Source of the DNA: Dermacentor variabilis
Taxonomy: Eukaryota > Arthropoda > Arachnida > Ixodida > Ixodidae
Length of the DNA stretch: 64,000 bases
Assembly: GCF_050947875.1 (NCBI RefSeq)
Contig: NC_134571.1
Span: forward strand, 230,712,024 to 230,776,023
Direction: 5' to 3'
Below, piece after piece: positions 11,224 through 21,865 of the stretch; the stretch's first letter is position 1, and every line of letters begins with the position of its first letter. The translations under genes and the position numbers were made by a program. Under the pieces are notes generated by a model, which saw only the letters and a program-made list of their open reading frames with translations, ran no database searches and had not been told where the DNA came from.

Positions 11224-13301
11224 ATGGCTGTCACAGATCGTAAGTCAACCCACTCGTGATTCCAATATACTGGATCTAGTATTGACAACCGTCCTAATAC
11301 TGTTGAAAAAATAACATATTTAGATGGTTTCAGTGACCATAAATTAATGCAATTGAACCTTAAAAGTACCGTCCCGTTTTTCTGGTGCGACAACTAAGAT
11401 AATTCGTGACTATAACAGAGGAAATTAGTGTTATTAACATTGAACTTGAAACATTTCTTGTTAGTGTATTACTTCCTTGTTTCAGTAACCGAACAGTTCA
11501 AGATAACTGGAATTTGTTCAAAAACAAGCTAGTAACACTGGTTAGTCAACACGTTTGTTAATTAAAATAACAAATGATAAATGCAACCCGTGGTTCACTA
11601 AGTCACTTAACTGAGAAATAAAAAGAAACGATTGTACGCGGCCGCAAAACGAGTGTCCACTCTAAAATCTTGGAAAAAAATACACCGACTTCTTGAAAAA
11701 CTACTGCTCTAGAGTACGCGCTGCCCAAGATAGGTACTTTCGCACGATTTACCATCCCTGCTCACAAGTTACACAAAAAATTTTGGGAATCAGTGCGTCC
11801 GGAGCAACAGGACAGCAACATCATTTTGCATGATGACCACATTCCCATTCCAGACCATGACTGTTCAAATGCGTTCAATTCATTCTTTTCATCAGTATAC
11901 ACTATAGAAGACGACTCAAACGTGCCTTAGGTAGCTGATCTTGACTACCCTTTCTTACAGCCCATCAACATTACTGTCCACGGCATCGCATCCATTATAA
12001 ATAATCTGAAAGTGTCCACATCAGCAGGCGTTGACGACATAAACTCAAAGATACTAAATAACACGATATGAGTCTCGAGTAAAATATATTCCGACAATCG
12101 CTATCGACAGGTATACTTCCTCAAGAATGGAAAATCGAGAAGGTCATTCCCATCTTTAAATCTGGCAATAGAAATTCACCTATAAACTACAGACCGATTT
12201 CACTTACTTCCATCTGCTGTAAGATGCTAGAGCATATAATCACCTCCCATATTTACAATCATTTAGAGAATAATAACTGTTTCTTCACAAACCAACATGG
12301 ATTTAGAAAGGGTTTATCGTGTGACACGCAACTATTTGAGTTCACGACTGAATTACATTTTAATCTGGACAAAAACCTGCAAACTGACTGCATGTTTTTA
12401 GATTTTTCAAAAGCCTTTGATCGCGTAGCTCACTGCCGACTAATTTCTAAACTGTCTTCGTTGTCCTTAGATTCACTAACGCTATCTTGGATTCGGAACT
12501 TTCTTACCAATCGGCAGCAGTTCACCGTGGTTAAACTGCCTCCCGACCTTGGGAGGCCTCCCGACCTTGGGATATTTACGCCGGAACCTCAGTAAGACGC
12601 CGACAAATGTCCGCAAATTAGCCTATCTTACATTTGTTCGCCCTAAATTTGAATTTGCTTCTTCAATATGGTCCCCTCATTACATTTATTTAACCACTAA
12701 GTTAGAATCAGTTCAGAATAGAGCCGCTCGGTTCATTTCACAAAATTACAACTGGAACGAAAGAACGCAAATTAAAATCAGTCCATCAATTTCTTCTTTG
12801 AACACTCATCGTGATGTAGCACTTATATTGCTGTTTCACAAGTACGTTCACGGACCGAGGCCATCACCAATAACTTTGCAAGTTTCCCCATTCAACTCAC
12901 GAAGATTGCATAATCATCTTTCTTTCACGCGCATCTACGGCAAGACAGACGCTTTTAACTCGTCTGCGTTTCCACGTGTCATCCGCTTGTGGAACGACCT
13001 TCCCGATATCATGGTAGCTGAAGCTAACAAAAAAATTCCGTCACGACATAAAACTCATTTCTTACTTTAAAAAAAAAACTTCTTGTCTGCGTTGCTTCCT
13101 GTATGCTTTTTTTCTTTGTATCTTAGAATTTTAGTTTGTGTAAACTTGACTCTTCATTGTATTATTATTAACAAAGCATTGTATAATTGTATAATTTTGT
13201 ATAATTGTTTGCTCTTTATACTGTGTAAAATTTTTGTTTCCCTTACCCAATGCCCATTCTTCGGGCCTGTAAAGTACTTTGAATAAATAAATCAATCAAT
13301 C
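11224..13301 (+). mobile_element. CR1-like LINE, 5'-truncated and internally deleted
   Basis: The element carries the end of an endonuclease (GFSDHKLMQLNL near 11325), a reverse transcriptase (11960-12545) and the C-terminal block typical of CR1-clade LINEs. It ends in AATAAATAAATCAATCAATCA, a microsatellite-type tail. The AAAGGC duplications flank it. An internal deletion near 12550 removes the catalytic part of RT. Confidence 0.85.
11960..13067 (+). pseudogene. CR1-like reverse transcriptase remnant
   Basis: Recognisable blocks are STSAGVDDINSKIL (12020), NYRPISLTSICCKMLEHII (12190), HGFRKGLSCDTQLFEF (12295) and DFSKAFDRVAH (12400), all RT fingers/palm motifs. At 12545-12560 the frame jumps directly to KLAYLTFVRPKFEFASSIWSP, which lies past the catalytic FADD motif, so that motif is missing. 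The C-terminal block RAARFISQNYNWN and FPRVIRLWNDLP is present. A CCTCCCGACCTTGGGA duplication marks the deletion point. It cannot encode an active enzyme. Confidence 0.88.
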
Positions 13302-13536
13302 AAAGGCAGCCAAAGAAGACGATGACGGCTGCTAGAACTCTAATCTATCACGTTAGCTTAACTTAATGTTTGCCTTTGGTGGCCCTTTGATTCCATTCAT
13401 AGCATATTGCAGCCATTTAGATGCACAGACAAACCCACTTATGCCAATACTGAAGTGCCACGAAAATCCCATTGTTGTAACCGGGTTGCATGAAAAAAAA
13501 TCAAAATATGGGGATGGCAGAGCCGATGTGAGGATA

Positions 13537-14634
13537 CAGTTAACAACCGATTTTTCGGACCCTCTAGGGAATGTAAAAAGGTCCGAAAATCCAGGCAGTC
13601 CGAAAAAATGAATGCATGAAAAAAACACTTTTTTTCTCGGATCTAGAGGTAAAGGGCGAAGTACCAGGTTTCCGAAACCCTGCCAAAGCATCAGTGAAGT
13701 GGCTATAAAAAAAATATGCATTCAAAAACTCTGTATGCAGCCGACTGCCGGTTTATTATGTACATGTGCATCGTCGGGCAGCCGGTTTTATTGCTGCAGT
13801 GGCTTGAAGAACGTGATTGTTGTTTGGACGGCGTTCCGGTTGCATGCAATCATATTCACCTCGATCTCAGCAAGGGTCATGTCAGCACTGTACACCGATG
13901 AAAGAGTCAACAGTGCTCGCGTCAACTCGGCGCTTGTAGACGACGCAGGCATTGGCTCTTCATTTTCAACATCGGAGTCTTCTGAGTCCCCCACAACCTG
14001 ACTCCTTGCTCCATGCCGAACTCCTTGCGCACGGCAGCCTGCGATAGCCACTCACGACTTGTTTAATAATGGCGGCTTTCTTCTCCATCGTTAGCGAACG
14101 GTACTGCTTTCTGCACTTCGATGCCATCGGCAAGAACAACAAAGACGGAGTGAGGGCCATCGAAGGCAAGCGAAATTCTCAAGTTGCGAACAGTGGAGTT
14201 CGCAGACGAGCGTCGCAGAGCACACTTGACACAACAGCACAACCACACCACGCTAGCCAAAACGTGGCCTATGCAAACAAATGAAATGGCGCCGCTCCGG
14301 AAACTCCGCCGGAGGCAAAAGCGCGGCTATGAACAGAGCCAGCGTGGCCAGACCAAATCGTTGTGTGCCGGCTAGATTTGGCTAGTTGTGGTTCAAAGTG
14401 GCGATATGCTTCGGCTGCAAGTCGATTTCCTGCGCAAGGGCGCTGTGCGAGGAGCCAAAGGCCCTTCCGTCGCGTCAAAAAGTCCGGAAAATTGGACGGC
14501 GGGGGGTTCGAGCGTCCGAAACTTCAGATGTCCTTATACATTGATTCTGTGGGGCTCGTGGCGGTGCCATGAAGACGTCCGAAATATCAGGCATGTCCGA
14601 AAATTTGGGCGTCCGAAAATTCAGTCGTTGACTG
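13537..14634 (-). mobile_element. Tigger B, deletion derivative
   Basis: The left end is CAGTTAACAACCGATTTTTC and the right end is the inverse of CAGTCAACGACTGAATTTTC. TA flanks both (13535-13536, 14635-14636). At 1,098 bp it keeps a minus-strand HTH start (KCRKQYRSLTMEKKAAIIKQ, 14130-14050) and an acidic tail (VGDSEDSDVENEEPMP, near 13970) with the DDE core deleted. Elements at 50693-51408 and about 53990-54640 belong to the same family, sharing the TATGGAGTACGTGG-type right arm. Confidence 0.85.
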
Positions 14635-14636
14635 TA

Positions 14637-15862
14637 TTATAATGGCGGGGAGGCCAGTGCCCCTTCCCACCACCTTTCTCCGTCCGGCTGCTGATTGTGC
14701 TCGCTCGTTTAACTGCTTCCTGAATGCTCCGATCATGTGTAACATGTCGTGGCTGTCGGCGTTAAAGAACAGCACTGCTATAACAATTGCAAAGAGGGGT
14801 CACGGGCGGCAAGCGAAATGCGAGCTCCACCGAGGCATCGTTTTAGTGGAGCCAAAGGGCACCTTTCGAAAAATGTGAAAAGGTTGCCGCGGCAGCCTGT
14901 CGGCTTGAGAAATTCCGAAGAAACGCTGAGGCGAGATCATCACAAACAACTCGCCCCGTATTTCTCACTAGCTTGCACGAGAAAACCCTACGAATGTCAG
15001 CCTTGCATGCTTTAAGTGAAGCTTACCAAAATCGTCCTTCCAGGCGTCCAAGTGTTCCACATAATGCAAAGGAAGGTTCCTTGCAAAAACGAAGCCCCAG
15101 AGGGACTGAATCACCTGCCAGACAATGAGGACAATGTTGAGGCAGCCTGCCTTACCGCATCATGGCTGCCGTCGTCGCCGTCGCCACCCGATGCAAGCAC
15201 GCTCGTGACAATTGCCTCATCGGTTAGAAAGCACTTCACTTCCATATCTATAGCCATCCACTTTTTTTAAACCGCAACATTGTGCATTGCTGATGATCAA
15301 CAGGCGGATCAGCCATCTTCAGTTTCAGCGGGGAGTCGGACGAGGCTGAGAAACTATGTGGCTAGGAATGATTTCGACACAACCAACAAAGAAGACGACG
15401 AGAGATTAGGCTGTTTGTAGAAATGTGCTGAATGAGGATCCAGCGAGCAATCTGGGAGCACGACAGATGGCATGGTCCATTTGTGTTTCGGAGTGTGACG
15501 CGGCGTAGAGCTATGGGTGCAGCCCTTTCGTGTTTGGAGAGGTAGGTAGAAGGGTGACGGGGAGAGGTGCGCAGAAAAGCTTGGAAAATGAGTGCGTGAC
15601 GGCTGTTGGGGGCGCGGTCCATTGTGAGGCGGTTTGAATTTCCCGTTTCCTTTTCCAGTTTTTCGCATTTCACTACCCTTCGGCATGGGACACCCAGCAG
15701 CCACAGACTCCATCGTTATAACTGACAATGCAACATTAGGGTATTGCCTTTTTCCGGGTTATTTCACCATGGAAAACCCACAAAAGTTAATGATGCAGCA
15801 GCTTCTGATTGTTATAACCAATATACTGTTAAAACTGGTAATGTTATAAGCTGGTTCGGCTG
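14637..15862 (-). mobile_element. Degenerate Tigger with only the right end visible
   Basis: A TIR-like end, GTTATAAGCTGGTTCGGCTG followed by TA, closes at 15862. The subterminal DNA repeats TTATAAC, as in Tigger A. A minus-strand fragment near 15125-15260 reads CFLTDEAIVTSVLAS followed by GGDGDDG, like the acidic tail of Tigger transposases. I could not find the left end; Tigger B may have inserted into or beside it. The rest of the stretch has no recognisable coding. Confidence 0.4.
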
Positions 15863-15975
15863 TATATGCAACTTGCGAGAAATGTGATGCAATGCACCAC
15901 TCTTGTATTCACGTAAACGTCGCTACTAAAAAAGTTTTTATACATTCAAAGCTGGCAGGCGCTAAATGTATTCTA

Positions 15976-16054
15976 CAGTGCAGTCCGTCCACTTACAACA
16001 ATATCAAGAATAAAGAAAAATCTAATCGTTATAACCGATCGATATAGCTGGACT
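15976..16054. mobile_element. 79-bp Tigger-type micro-MITE
   Basis: TA-flanked CAGTGCAGTCCGTCCACTTA on the left and ATATAGCTGGACTG on the right form a weak inverted pair. The left arm resembles the inverse of the Tigger end at 32200-32219 (GTAAGTGGACTG). Too short to encode anything. The pairing is imperfect, so confidence is limited. Confidence 0.35.
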
Positions 16055-16118
16055 GTAGTAAAAAAAAGAAGCTGCTAAACGTGCCCTTGAAGCTCCGAAA
16101 CCAAATTTGTTACTTATA

Positions 16119-18293
16119 CAGTTGAACCTCGCTACAACGAAACTGACGGGGCGCGCGAAAAATTTCGTTAAAGCGAAATTTCGTTGAGGCGAAAACAGGC
16201 CAAAAACACTGTCAGGTTGGACCACATAGTCCCAAAACATCATTTATTTCCAAAGAAGTCGGTCAGCTTCTTCTGCTTCTTTTTTTTTGCCACGAGTGCA
16301 GTGGCGCGGCTTTCGCACTCGGTGAACAGTTGCATCGCGACGTCGTCATCGTGAGCACCGAAAAATCTGCGGATCACATCAAAAGCATCCATCACTTTTA
16401 TTGCAGGTGGTGGCGCTAAGTCCTCCGCGTCGCTGTCATCATCCGATGATGCGTCGTTGTGGCGAACGCCCTCAATTATAGCTTCGTCACTCAGCTCCTC
16501 GTGAGCTAGCACTTCACTGTCAACAGCGATGTAGTCGCCGATGTGAACATCGGCCGGCACATCTCCGGAGTCCTGAAGGGCTGCCCATGCCGCATTGGCC
16601 TCTGTGGAGGGTGGAGCAATTGTACTGCAGCCTTCCTCGTCCGACGTGGAGTTCGCTGCCAGTTGAGCATCGGAGTGAAAGCCGGCGTGCACAAAACAGT
16701 TGTAGATGATACTGCGACTGGTTGCCGTCCACGCTGCTGAGACCATCTGTACAGCCATGTACAAATCCACTTCGATTGCCCGACCGGTGTCGATGTTTAA
16801 CACCAGCCGCTGAATCAGTCGCTGTCGATAAGCGCTTTTAACGCTATTGATGATACCTTGATCCAGCGGCTGGATTAAAGCCGTGCAATTCGGCGGGAAG
16901 AATCTTACTTCCACGCTTTGAAGCTGAACGTCTTCAACGTTATGCGCTGAGCAATTGTCGATGAGCAAACAAACCTTACGTTTCTTTGCCGTCATGTCAC
17001 GGTCGAAAGTGGTTAGCCACTCTTTGAAAACGGCCCGTGTCATCCAAGACTTCTTATTGGCAACATATTTGACGGGCAGGCTCTTGCCACCTTTGAAGCA
17101 CCGCGGCTTCGCACTTTTGCCTATCACCAGTGGGCAGCGCTTGTCAGACCCGTCCATGTTGCAGCACAGGAGCACAGTCACACGCTTTTTGCTATGCTTC
17201 CCTCCGCTGCATGGCTGGCCCTTCATGTGAAGCGTCTTGGAGGGGAGGAGCTCGAAGAAAAGTCCCGTTTCATCGGCATTGTATATGTCTGATGTGGCAT
17301 ATTTCTCCATTAATTCCGGCACAGTAGCTGATGCCCAAGCAGATGCAGCGTCGGCGTCTGATGAGGCCGACTCCCCACACAGCACTTTAGCGACGATTTC
17401 ATGCCTGGCCTTAAAACGGGTCAGCCACCCTGAGCTGGCTTTGAAATCATTGATGCCCAGCATACAGGCATAGCCAAGTGCCTTTTGCTGCAACATGTTT
17501 CCGCTGACCGGCATCTTCTTTGCGCGCACGTCGAGGAACCACGTGTACAGAGCCTTCTCAAGGTCCTCATGAGCCGCTTGCGTCAGCTTTTTCCGCTTCG
17601 CGGATGTCCCCGAAGAAAGAGCTTGCGCTATCGCGTCTTTCGACTTCAAGATCGTTGACAGCGTGCTCTGTGAGATGCCGAAGTCCGCTGCAACATCTCC
17701 CTTTTTCCTGCCACTGGATGCCGCGCTGATAATCCGTGCCTTCTCTTCAAGCGAGAGGAACTTCCGCTTTCTAGATGAAGTCGCCATGCTCGCATTCATT
17801 ACAGCGCACTAGCAGCACAAGCACGAGTGAAAAAAACTAGGGCAAACGCGCTGCTGTTGCCAGGCTGCTGCGTCCTTTGGCAACGGATTGGTTGCGGCTC
17901 TGAATTGGATTGGAAGAAAACGGGAGCTTGCCCCCGCGCCTTGTCGCAAGGCAGCCAGCCCGATAGTCATCAACACCAAGCTATGGCGGTGATCATGTGC
18001 GTTTCAGTGAGTGGATTAGTTTGGTCCAGCGAATGTTTAGCGAAACAAAGCAGCGTGGGCCTATGGAAGTACATAGATGGGCGGCGATATGCTTGTTTTA
18101 TTGTAAGATATATTTTTAAATCGAGCTTCGCATAGCAAAAATTTCGTTGAAGCGGAAACGCGCCCCAAAAATGGTTCGTTGTGATGAGAAATTTGTTCCA
18201 TTACTTTGTATAGCGAGCTGACGGGGAATTGGAAATATTTCGTTGAAGCGAAAATTTCGTTGAAGCGACGTTCGTTGTAGCGGGGTTCGACTG
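16119..18293 (-). mobile_element. Tigger F, structurally complete pogo/Tigger transposon
   Basis: 2,175 bp bounded by CAGTTGAACCTCGCTACAAC and the inverse of CAGTCGAACCCCGCTACAAC (two differences in the first 23). TA flanks both ends (16117-16118, 18294-18295). Subterminal TTTCGTTGAAGCGAAA-type repeats occur at both ends and may be transposase-binding sites. It holds one uninterrupted 519-codon transposase. Complete ends, both TA copies and an open frame make it the best preserved DNA transposon in the window. Confidence 0.93.
16240..17799 (-). CDS. Tigger/pogo transposase, uninterrupted
   Basis: 519 residues. A psq/CENP-B N-terminal HTH spans about residues 9-60 (KRKFLSLEEKARII, GISQSTLSTILKSKD). 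A CENP-B-type second DNA-binding domain follows at about 75-140 (YTWFLDVRAKKMPVSG, WLTRFKARH). The DDE_1 catalytic core is at about 170-375, with D176 (YNADETGLFF), D281 (LIDNCSAHN) and D313 (QPLDQGI), the three acidic residues expected for pogo-like enzymes. An acidic tail with DEAIIEGV and SSDDDSDAED (435-460) ends in a basic QKKLTDFFGNK. Met5 is in better context and may be the true start. The family excises and reinserts DNA at TA in the nucleus. No stop or frameshift was seen; whether it is expressed is unknown. Confidence 0.93.
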   Translation of the reverse strand: MNASMATSSRKRKFLSLEEKARIISAASSGRKKGDVAADFGISQSTLSTILKSKDAIAQALSSGTSAKRKKLTQAAHEDLEKALYTWFLDVRAKKMPVSGNMLQQKALGYACMLGINDFKASSGWLTRFKARHEIVAKVLCGESASSDADAASAWASATVPELMEKYATSDIYNADETGLFFELLPSKTLHMKGQPCSGGKHSKKRVTVLLCCNMDGSDKRCPLVIGKSAKPRCFKGGKSLPVKYVANKKSWMTRAVFKEWLTTFDRDMTAKKRKVCLLIDNCSAHNVEDVQLQSVEVRFFPPNCTALIQPLDQGIINSVKSAYRQRLIQRLVLNIDTGRAIEVDLYMAVQMVSAAWTATSRSIIYNCFVHAGFHSDAQLAANSTSDEEGCSTIAPPSTEANAAWAALQDSGDVPADVHIGDYIAVDSEVLAHEELSDEAIIEGVRHNDASSDDDSDAEDLAPPPAIKVMDAFDVIRRFFGAHDDDVAMQLFTECESRATALVAKKKKQKKLTDFFGNK

Positions 18294-19660
18294 TAATAAA
18301 AAACTGACATTTTACAGTAAAACCTCGTTAATTCGGCCTCCGTTAATTAGGAAACTCGGTTATTTTGGACACGTGCAAAACAGACATGTGCAAAACCCTA
18401 TGGCACGAAACTCCAGTTAATTCGGACATATTTGGTCGTACTTCGGTTAATTCGGACTGTTCGCAGAGCTCAGAGGCACGTGAGGCATATAGGATCGGGT
18501 GGCACTAGGGGATGTTCAAATTACATCGACAGCGATGACGCCTCCGATTAGCGTGCGCCAATCTCAAAGGCCATGCTTGCATGTGCTGGGAGTGCCTAAA
18601 GGCTGGAAATACGTCAAGGCCGCCATGTTTATTCTATTGCTACCCCCCCCCCCCCCCATAACAGACAAACCTACATTTCAAAAAACATGGCAGCAATGAC
18701 GTACTTCTGGCTTTGCAGTCGCTTTTGGCGCTTGGCACTACCTCTGCATCGCTATGGTTATTGACATGATAGTTATCGGTCTATGCTAGCAACCCTAATC
18801 TTTACATACATGTTTTTTTGTTTGTATTGCAGTCCGCCATTTCCTACGTTGTCTTCTGCTTGTGCAGTTTTTTTTTCGTTGTCATTTTTATCATGTTTAT
18901 CGGTTAGCTTCGGGTGCGTGTGCGAGGACGACGGAACCAATTTTTTTTTGTACATGTGTGTTAAATTTTGTTTGCGCTTTTCTTTTTTCAGTTTATACTG
19001 ACATCGGTTTCAGTTGACATCGCGCATGTAGCCGTCGCTTCGTTGCTGCGCCTAGCCACGCCGCGCAAGCCGTGCTACCAACCATGTGCTCTCGTGCCCC
19101 ACCAAAGCGGGCGAAGTATGAGGCAAAGGATTTGGCAGCGAAAGCAGAAATATTGAAAGCTGTGAAGGCAGGGGTGCCTCGGCAGGCCATAATGAATAAA
19201 TTCAACGTGAAGAGAAGCAAGCTCATCACGTATGTGAAAAATGAAGCGGAGTTTCTTCAGGCATACGACAGCGACAAGTTCGCTGAAAACAGATAGAGAC
19301 TGAGAACGGCAGCGCATCCTAAACTTGAAGAAGCATTGTTAAGACGGATTGCCAATTCGTGCGACGCACAGCTGCCTTTGGGTGACCCCCTTATCTGTGT
19401 ACAGGCCAAAAAGGACACGCTGAAGCTCAGCATCGAAGACTTCAGGGCATCGGATGGCTAGATCAACCGATTCAACAAAAGACATGGCCTGGTCTTCCGA
19501 AGTGTGTGGCGAGAAAGGGGCTGTGAATGAAGGCGTTGTCGAAGACTGGAGAGCCGGACTACCCGCACACTTAGCCAATTATGATGCCTGCGACCTCTTT
19601 AATGCAGATCAGATGGCCTTCTTCTACCAAAGTCCTGCCGGATAAATCCATCACATGTAA

Positions 19661-21569
19661 GGGGGGACATGGGTTGTAAAGATAACGTCATTTATTTCTT
19701 AATCAACTTAGATGAAACTGCACAGACTTGTTCAGTTTCTTGAGCTGATCTTAAATATGTAACTATATTTTAAATAGGTCAATTATTTCCTGAGATAATT
19801 AGTAATCACATTCTATTGTTTGCTGAAACAATAAAATATATATATTTTTAACATAACATTGTTATTAACACTGAATAGATACTAGAATGCATAAGAAATA
19901 CAGCACTGCAAGCAGATTTAAAATTGGACAACTACTTCTCAATTTACAGCACAATAAAGTTTATTGTTTATGCATGATGAAGAACAAGAAATTTTTAAAC
20001 TAAAAAAAATTTTTTTTCAAGCTGCGAATGAAAAATCTGCTCCCAGCGCTGCTTTATCTGCACATTTGGCTTCATGCTGCAAAAGAAATAGCCCTAGCTC
20101 TTTAGGTCCTAGGTCCAAAGATATCAAAGCAGCAAACAAAGAAAGTGGCCAAAATCTGTGTTCTGAGAAAACGAGAAACAATGGTTGATACTTTATTTAG
20201 CTAGTTAAAAATATCATGGTATGTACACTCCTAATGGGCTACTATTCACCAGGCATGTAGTCAGATTGACTGTTTGCACTCGTGCGCCTTTTCTTCAAGG
20301 TGCGCTGCAGGTTGGCGGCAGAGGAGTGCTTCCATGCTGAAGCCAAATGACGACGCTGATCTTTTTCAGCCATGCGCTTGGAGCTGTGAATGCCAGGGTC
20401 ACGACGCGCAATGTTCATTGTCGCAAACACGTCGTTCAGTGCAGTTTGCCTATTGCCAGTAGCCTGCATTGCACGTGTGGCGAGCAGGTTCACAGTAAAT
20501 GGGCTGATCTTTTGCTCTCCATCGACACGCGGCGAACTCCGCTTTGACGATACGTCACCGCAGTTCGTGCACATGAGCTGAAGCTTGACGGCAAGACCGT
20601 ATTCCCACTCACCTCTCATGATTTACAAATCTACAAATGTTGCACTGTAAACGCGATATCAACGCGTTCACCGCCTCCAAATGCATGATGATGAAGGCCG
20701 TTTCGTCGGGGGGGTAACCACGGCGTCGGTGCATTTAGCAATAAGATTGCACTTCCACTCTGTCGCCGCGACAGATGACATTTCCCGAAGTTTCTCTTCC
20801 GCTTCCTTCTTCTCATCCTCTAACTGTTGTGGTAGCAAAATTTGCGTGTCAAGACGCACACGACCGCTCTCCGCGATGCTGTCGGCAGCTGACGAGCTCG
20901 TAGGTCTAGAGTCTTTTAGGCCTACCGTGGCGGCAGCGGCAACCGCTTTGGCGTCTGCACTGCCGATTGCAGCGAAGTCGTCATCCTCATTGTCCTGAGT
21001 CATTGTGGGACGCTTCTTTAAGCTCTCCGATAGTGATCGCCTCACTCGCTTCCCAAATTTGTTCTTGGTGCTGAACTTGTTGAACAGCCGAACCATGGCT
21101 GCAGTCAGTCGACAACCCCAAGACAAATTGGCGCGCGCTTGTGCGCGTCTCGACAGCGTGAAGCAGACAACAGGTAGGACACTAGGCCAATCGGGTGCCT
21201 AGACTTTGTCACATGCACCGAGCAGCCAATACAATCGCGCATTGGTACGTCTCGATGATGCATTTTTTCTAGAAAGCCAATGAGCAAGGACAGCCAGCGA
21301 CGGCGGGAAACTGAAGGTGAAGGGCGGCTCTTTCAAACCAGACCAAGACGGCCATGATAACCCGTGTGCGACGGCAACTGTTCGACGCAGAAAAAATGCC
21401 ATTTTTGTTTAAATTTCCGCTCAGATTCACCTCACAGGCATGTTACAAATTGAATTTGTGGCGAAAGTAATGATAAGTGAAGCTATAACTTCGCAAATTA
21501 GTGCAAAAATGGTTCTAGATTCCGAAAATATCAGCTTCAAAAACTCAATTTTTTCGCGATTTTTGGGGG
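19661..21569 (-). mobile_element. TTAA-type element, copy 2, inserted in Tigger G
   Basis: The left boundary reads GTAA followed by GGGGGGACATGGG. Tigger coding stops exactly here (SITCK) and resumes at 21567-21572 (GDPCIG). The right end has the subterminal TTTTTCGCGATTTTT seen, inverted, inside the left end of copy 1. The terminal GTGTCCCCCC and the second target copy are missing, consistent with a deletion using the G-run as microhomology. It carries a minus-strand Mutator-like remnant. Confidence 0.75.
20245..21093 (-). pseudogene. Mutator-like (tick type) transposase remnant
   Basis: The minus-strand start MVRLFNKFSTKNKFGKRVRR parallels the basic N-terminus of the copy at 1569. An open frame runs to 20668 with a low-complexity Ala/Asp region. 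After a break, 20619-20245 reads YGLAVKLQLMCTNCGDV, SSPRVDG, NLLATRAMQATGNRQTALND and VFATMNIARRDPGIH. The Cys pair in CTNCGD fits a small metal-binding site. Catalytic residues are not visible and the protein is split, so it is inactive. The shared blocks define the family in this window. Confidence 0.68.
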
Positions 21570-21865
21570 GACCCTTGCATTGGCAGTAAACGAAACAAGG
21601 ACAGAATAACAGTTTTGCTGGCTGCCAACCTGACTGGCACAAAGCGGCTACCACTATTGATAATCGGCAAAGCAGAAAAGCCGAGATGCTTCAAAAGCAT
21701 AAAGAAACTTCCTGTAGACTATCGCACAAATCGAAAGGCATGGATGACTGCAGCAATATTTCAGACCTGGCAGCGCGAACTGGACCGTCGTTCTTGTGCA
21801 AAATTGGGCAAAGTGCTCATTATTATTATTAAGTGTATTATTATTAAATTATTAAGTGGATTATC

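Larger units (their letters stand above)
6058..13336 (-). mobile_element. Ty3/gypsy retrotransposon 3, minus strand, with nested LINE
   Basis: Direct repeats at 6058-6187 and 11089-11223 plus 13308-13336 share TATAGGGAG, GGCACGAG and GATGACG-GGCTGCTAG blocks and act as LTRs. On the minus strand the order is LTR, gag, protease region, reverse transcriptase, RNase H, integrase, LTR, the Ty3/gypsy order. A purine tract (GAAGGGGGAGGAGGG, minus) sits just inside the 3' LTR near 6195-6210. A sequence starting TTGTGACACAGACGTG follows the 5' LTR, where a primer-binding site belongs. The element is old: many frame breaks, two fold-back insertions, an LTR-like insert and a CR1 LINE in the 5' LTR. Confidence 0.85.
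11089..13336 (-). repeat. 5' LTR of gypsy 3, split by a LINE
   Basis: The LTR is 11089-11223 plus 13308-13336. The two halves rejoin at AAAGGC, which is present on both sides of the LINE (11218-11223 and 13302-13307) and is its target duplication. The intact-order copy at 6058-6187 shows that GTAGACGAGGAAGATGACG normally continues through this point. Confidence 0.75.
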
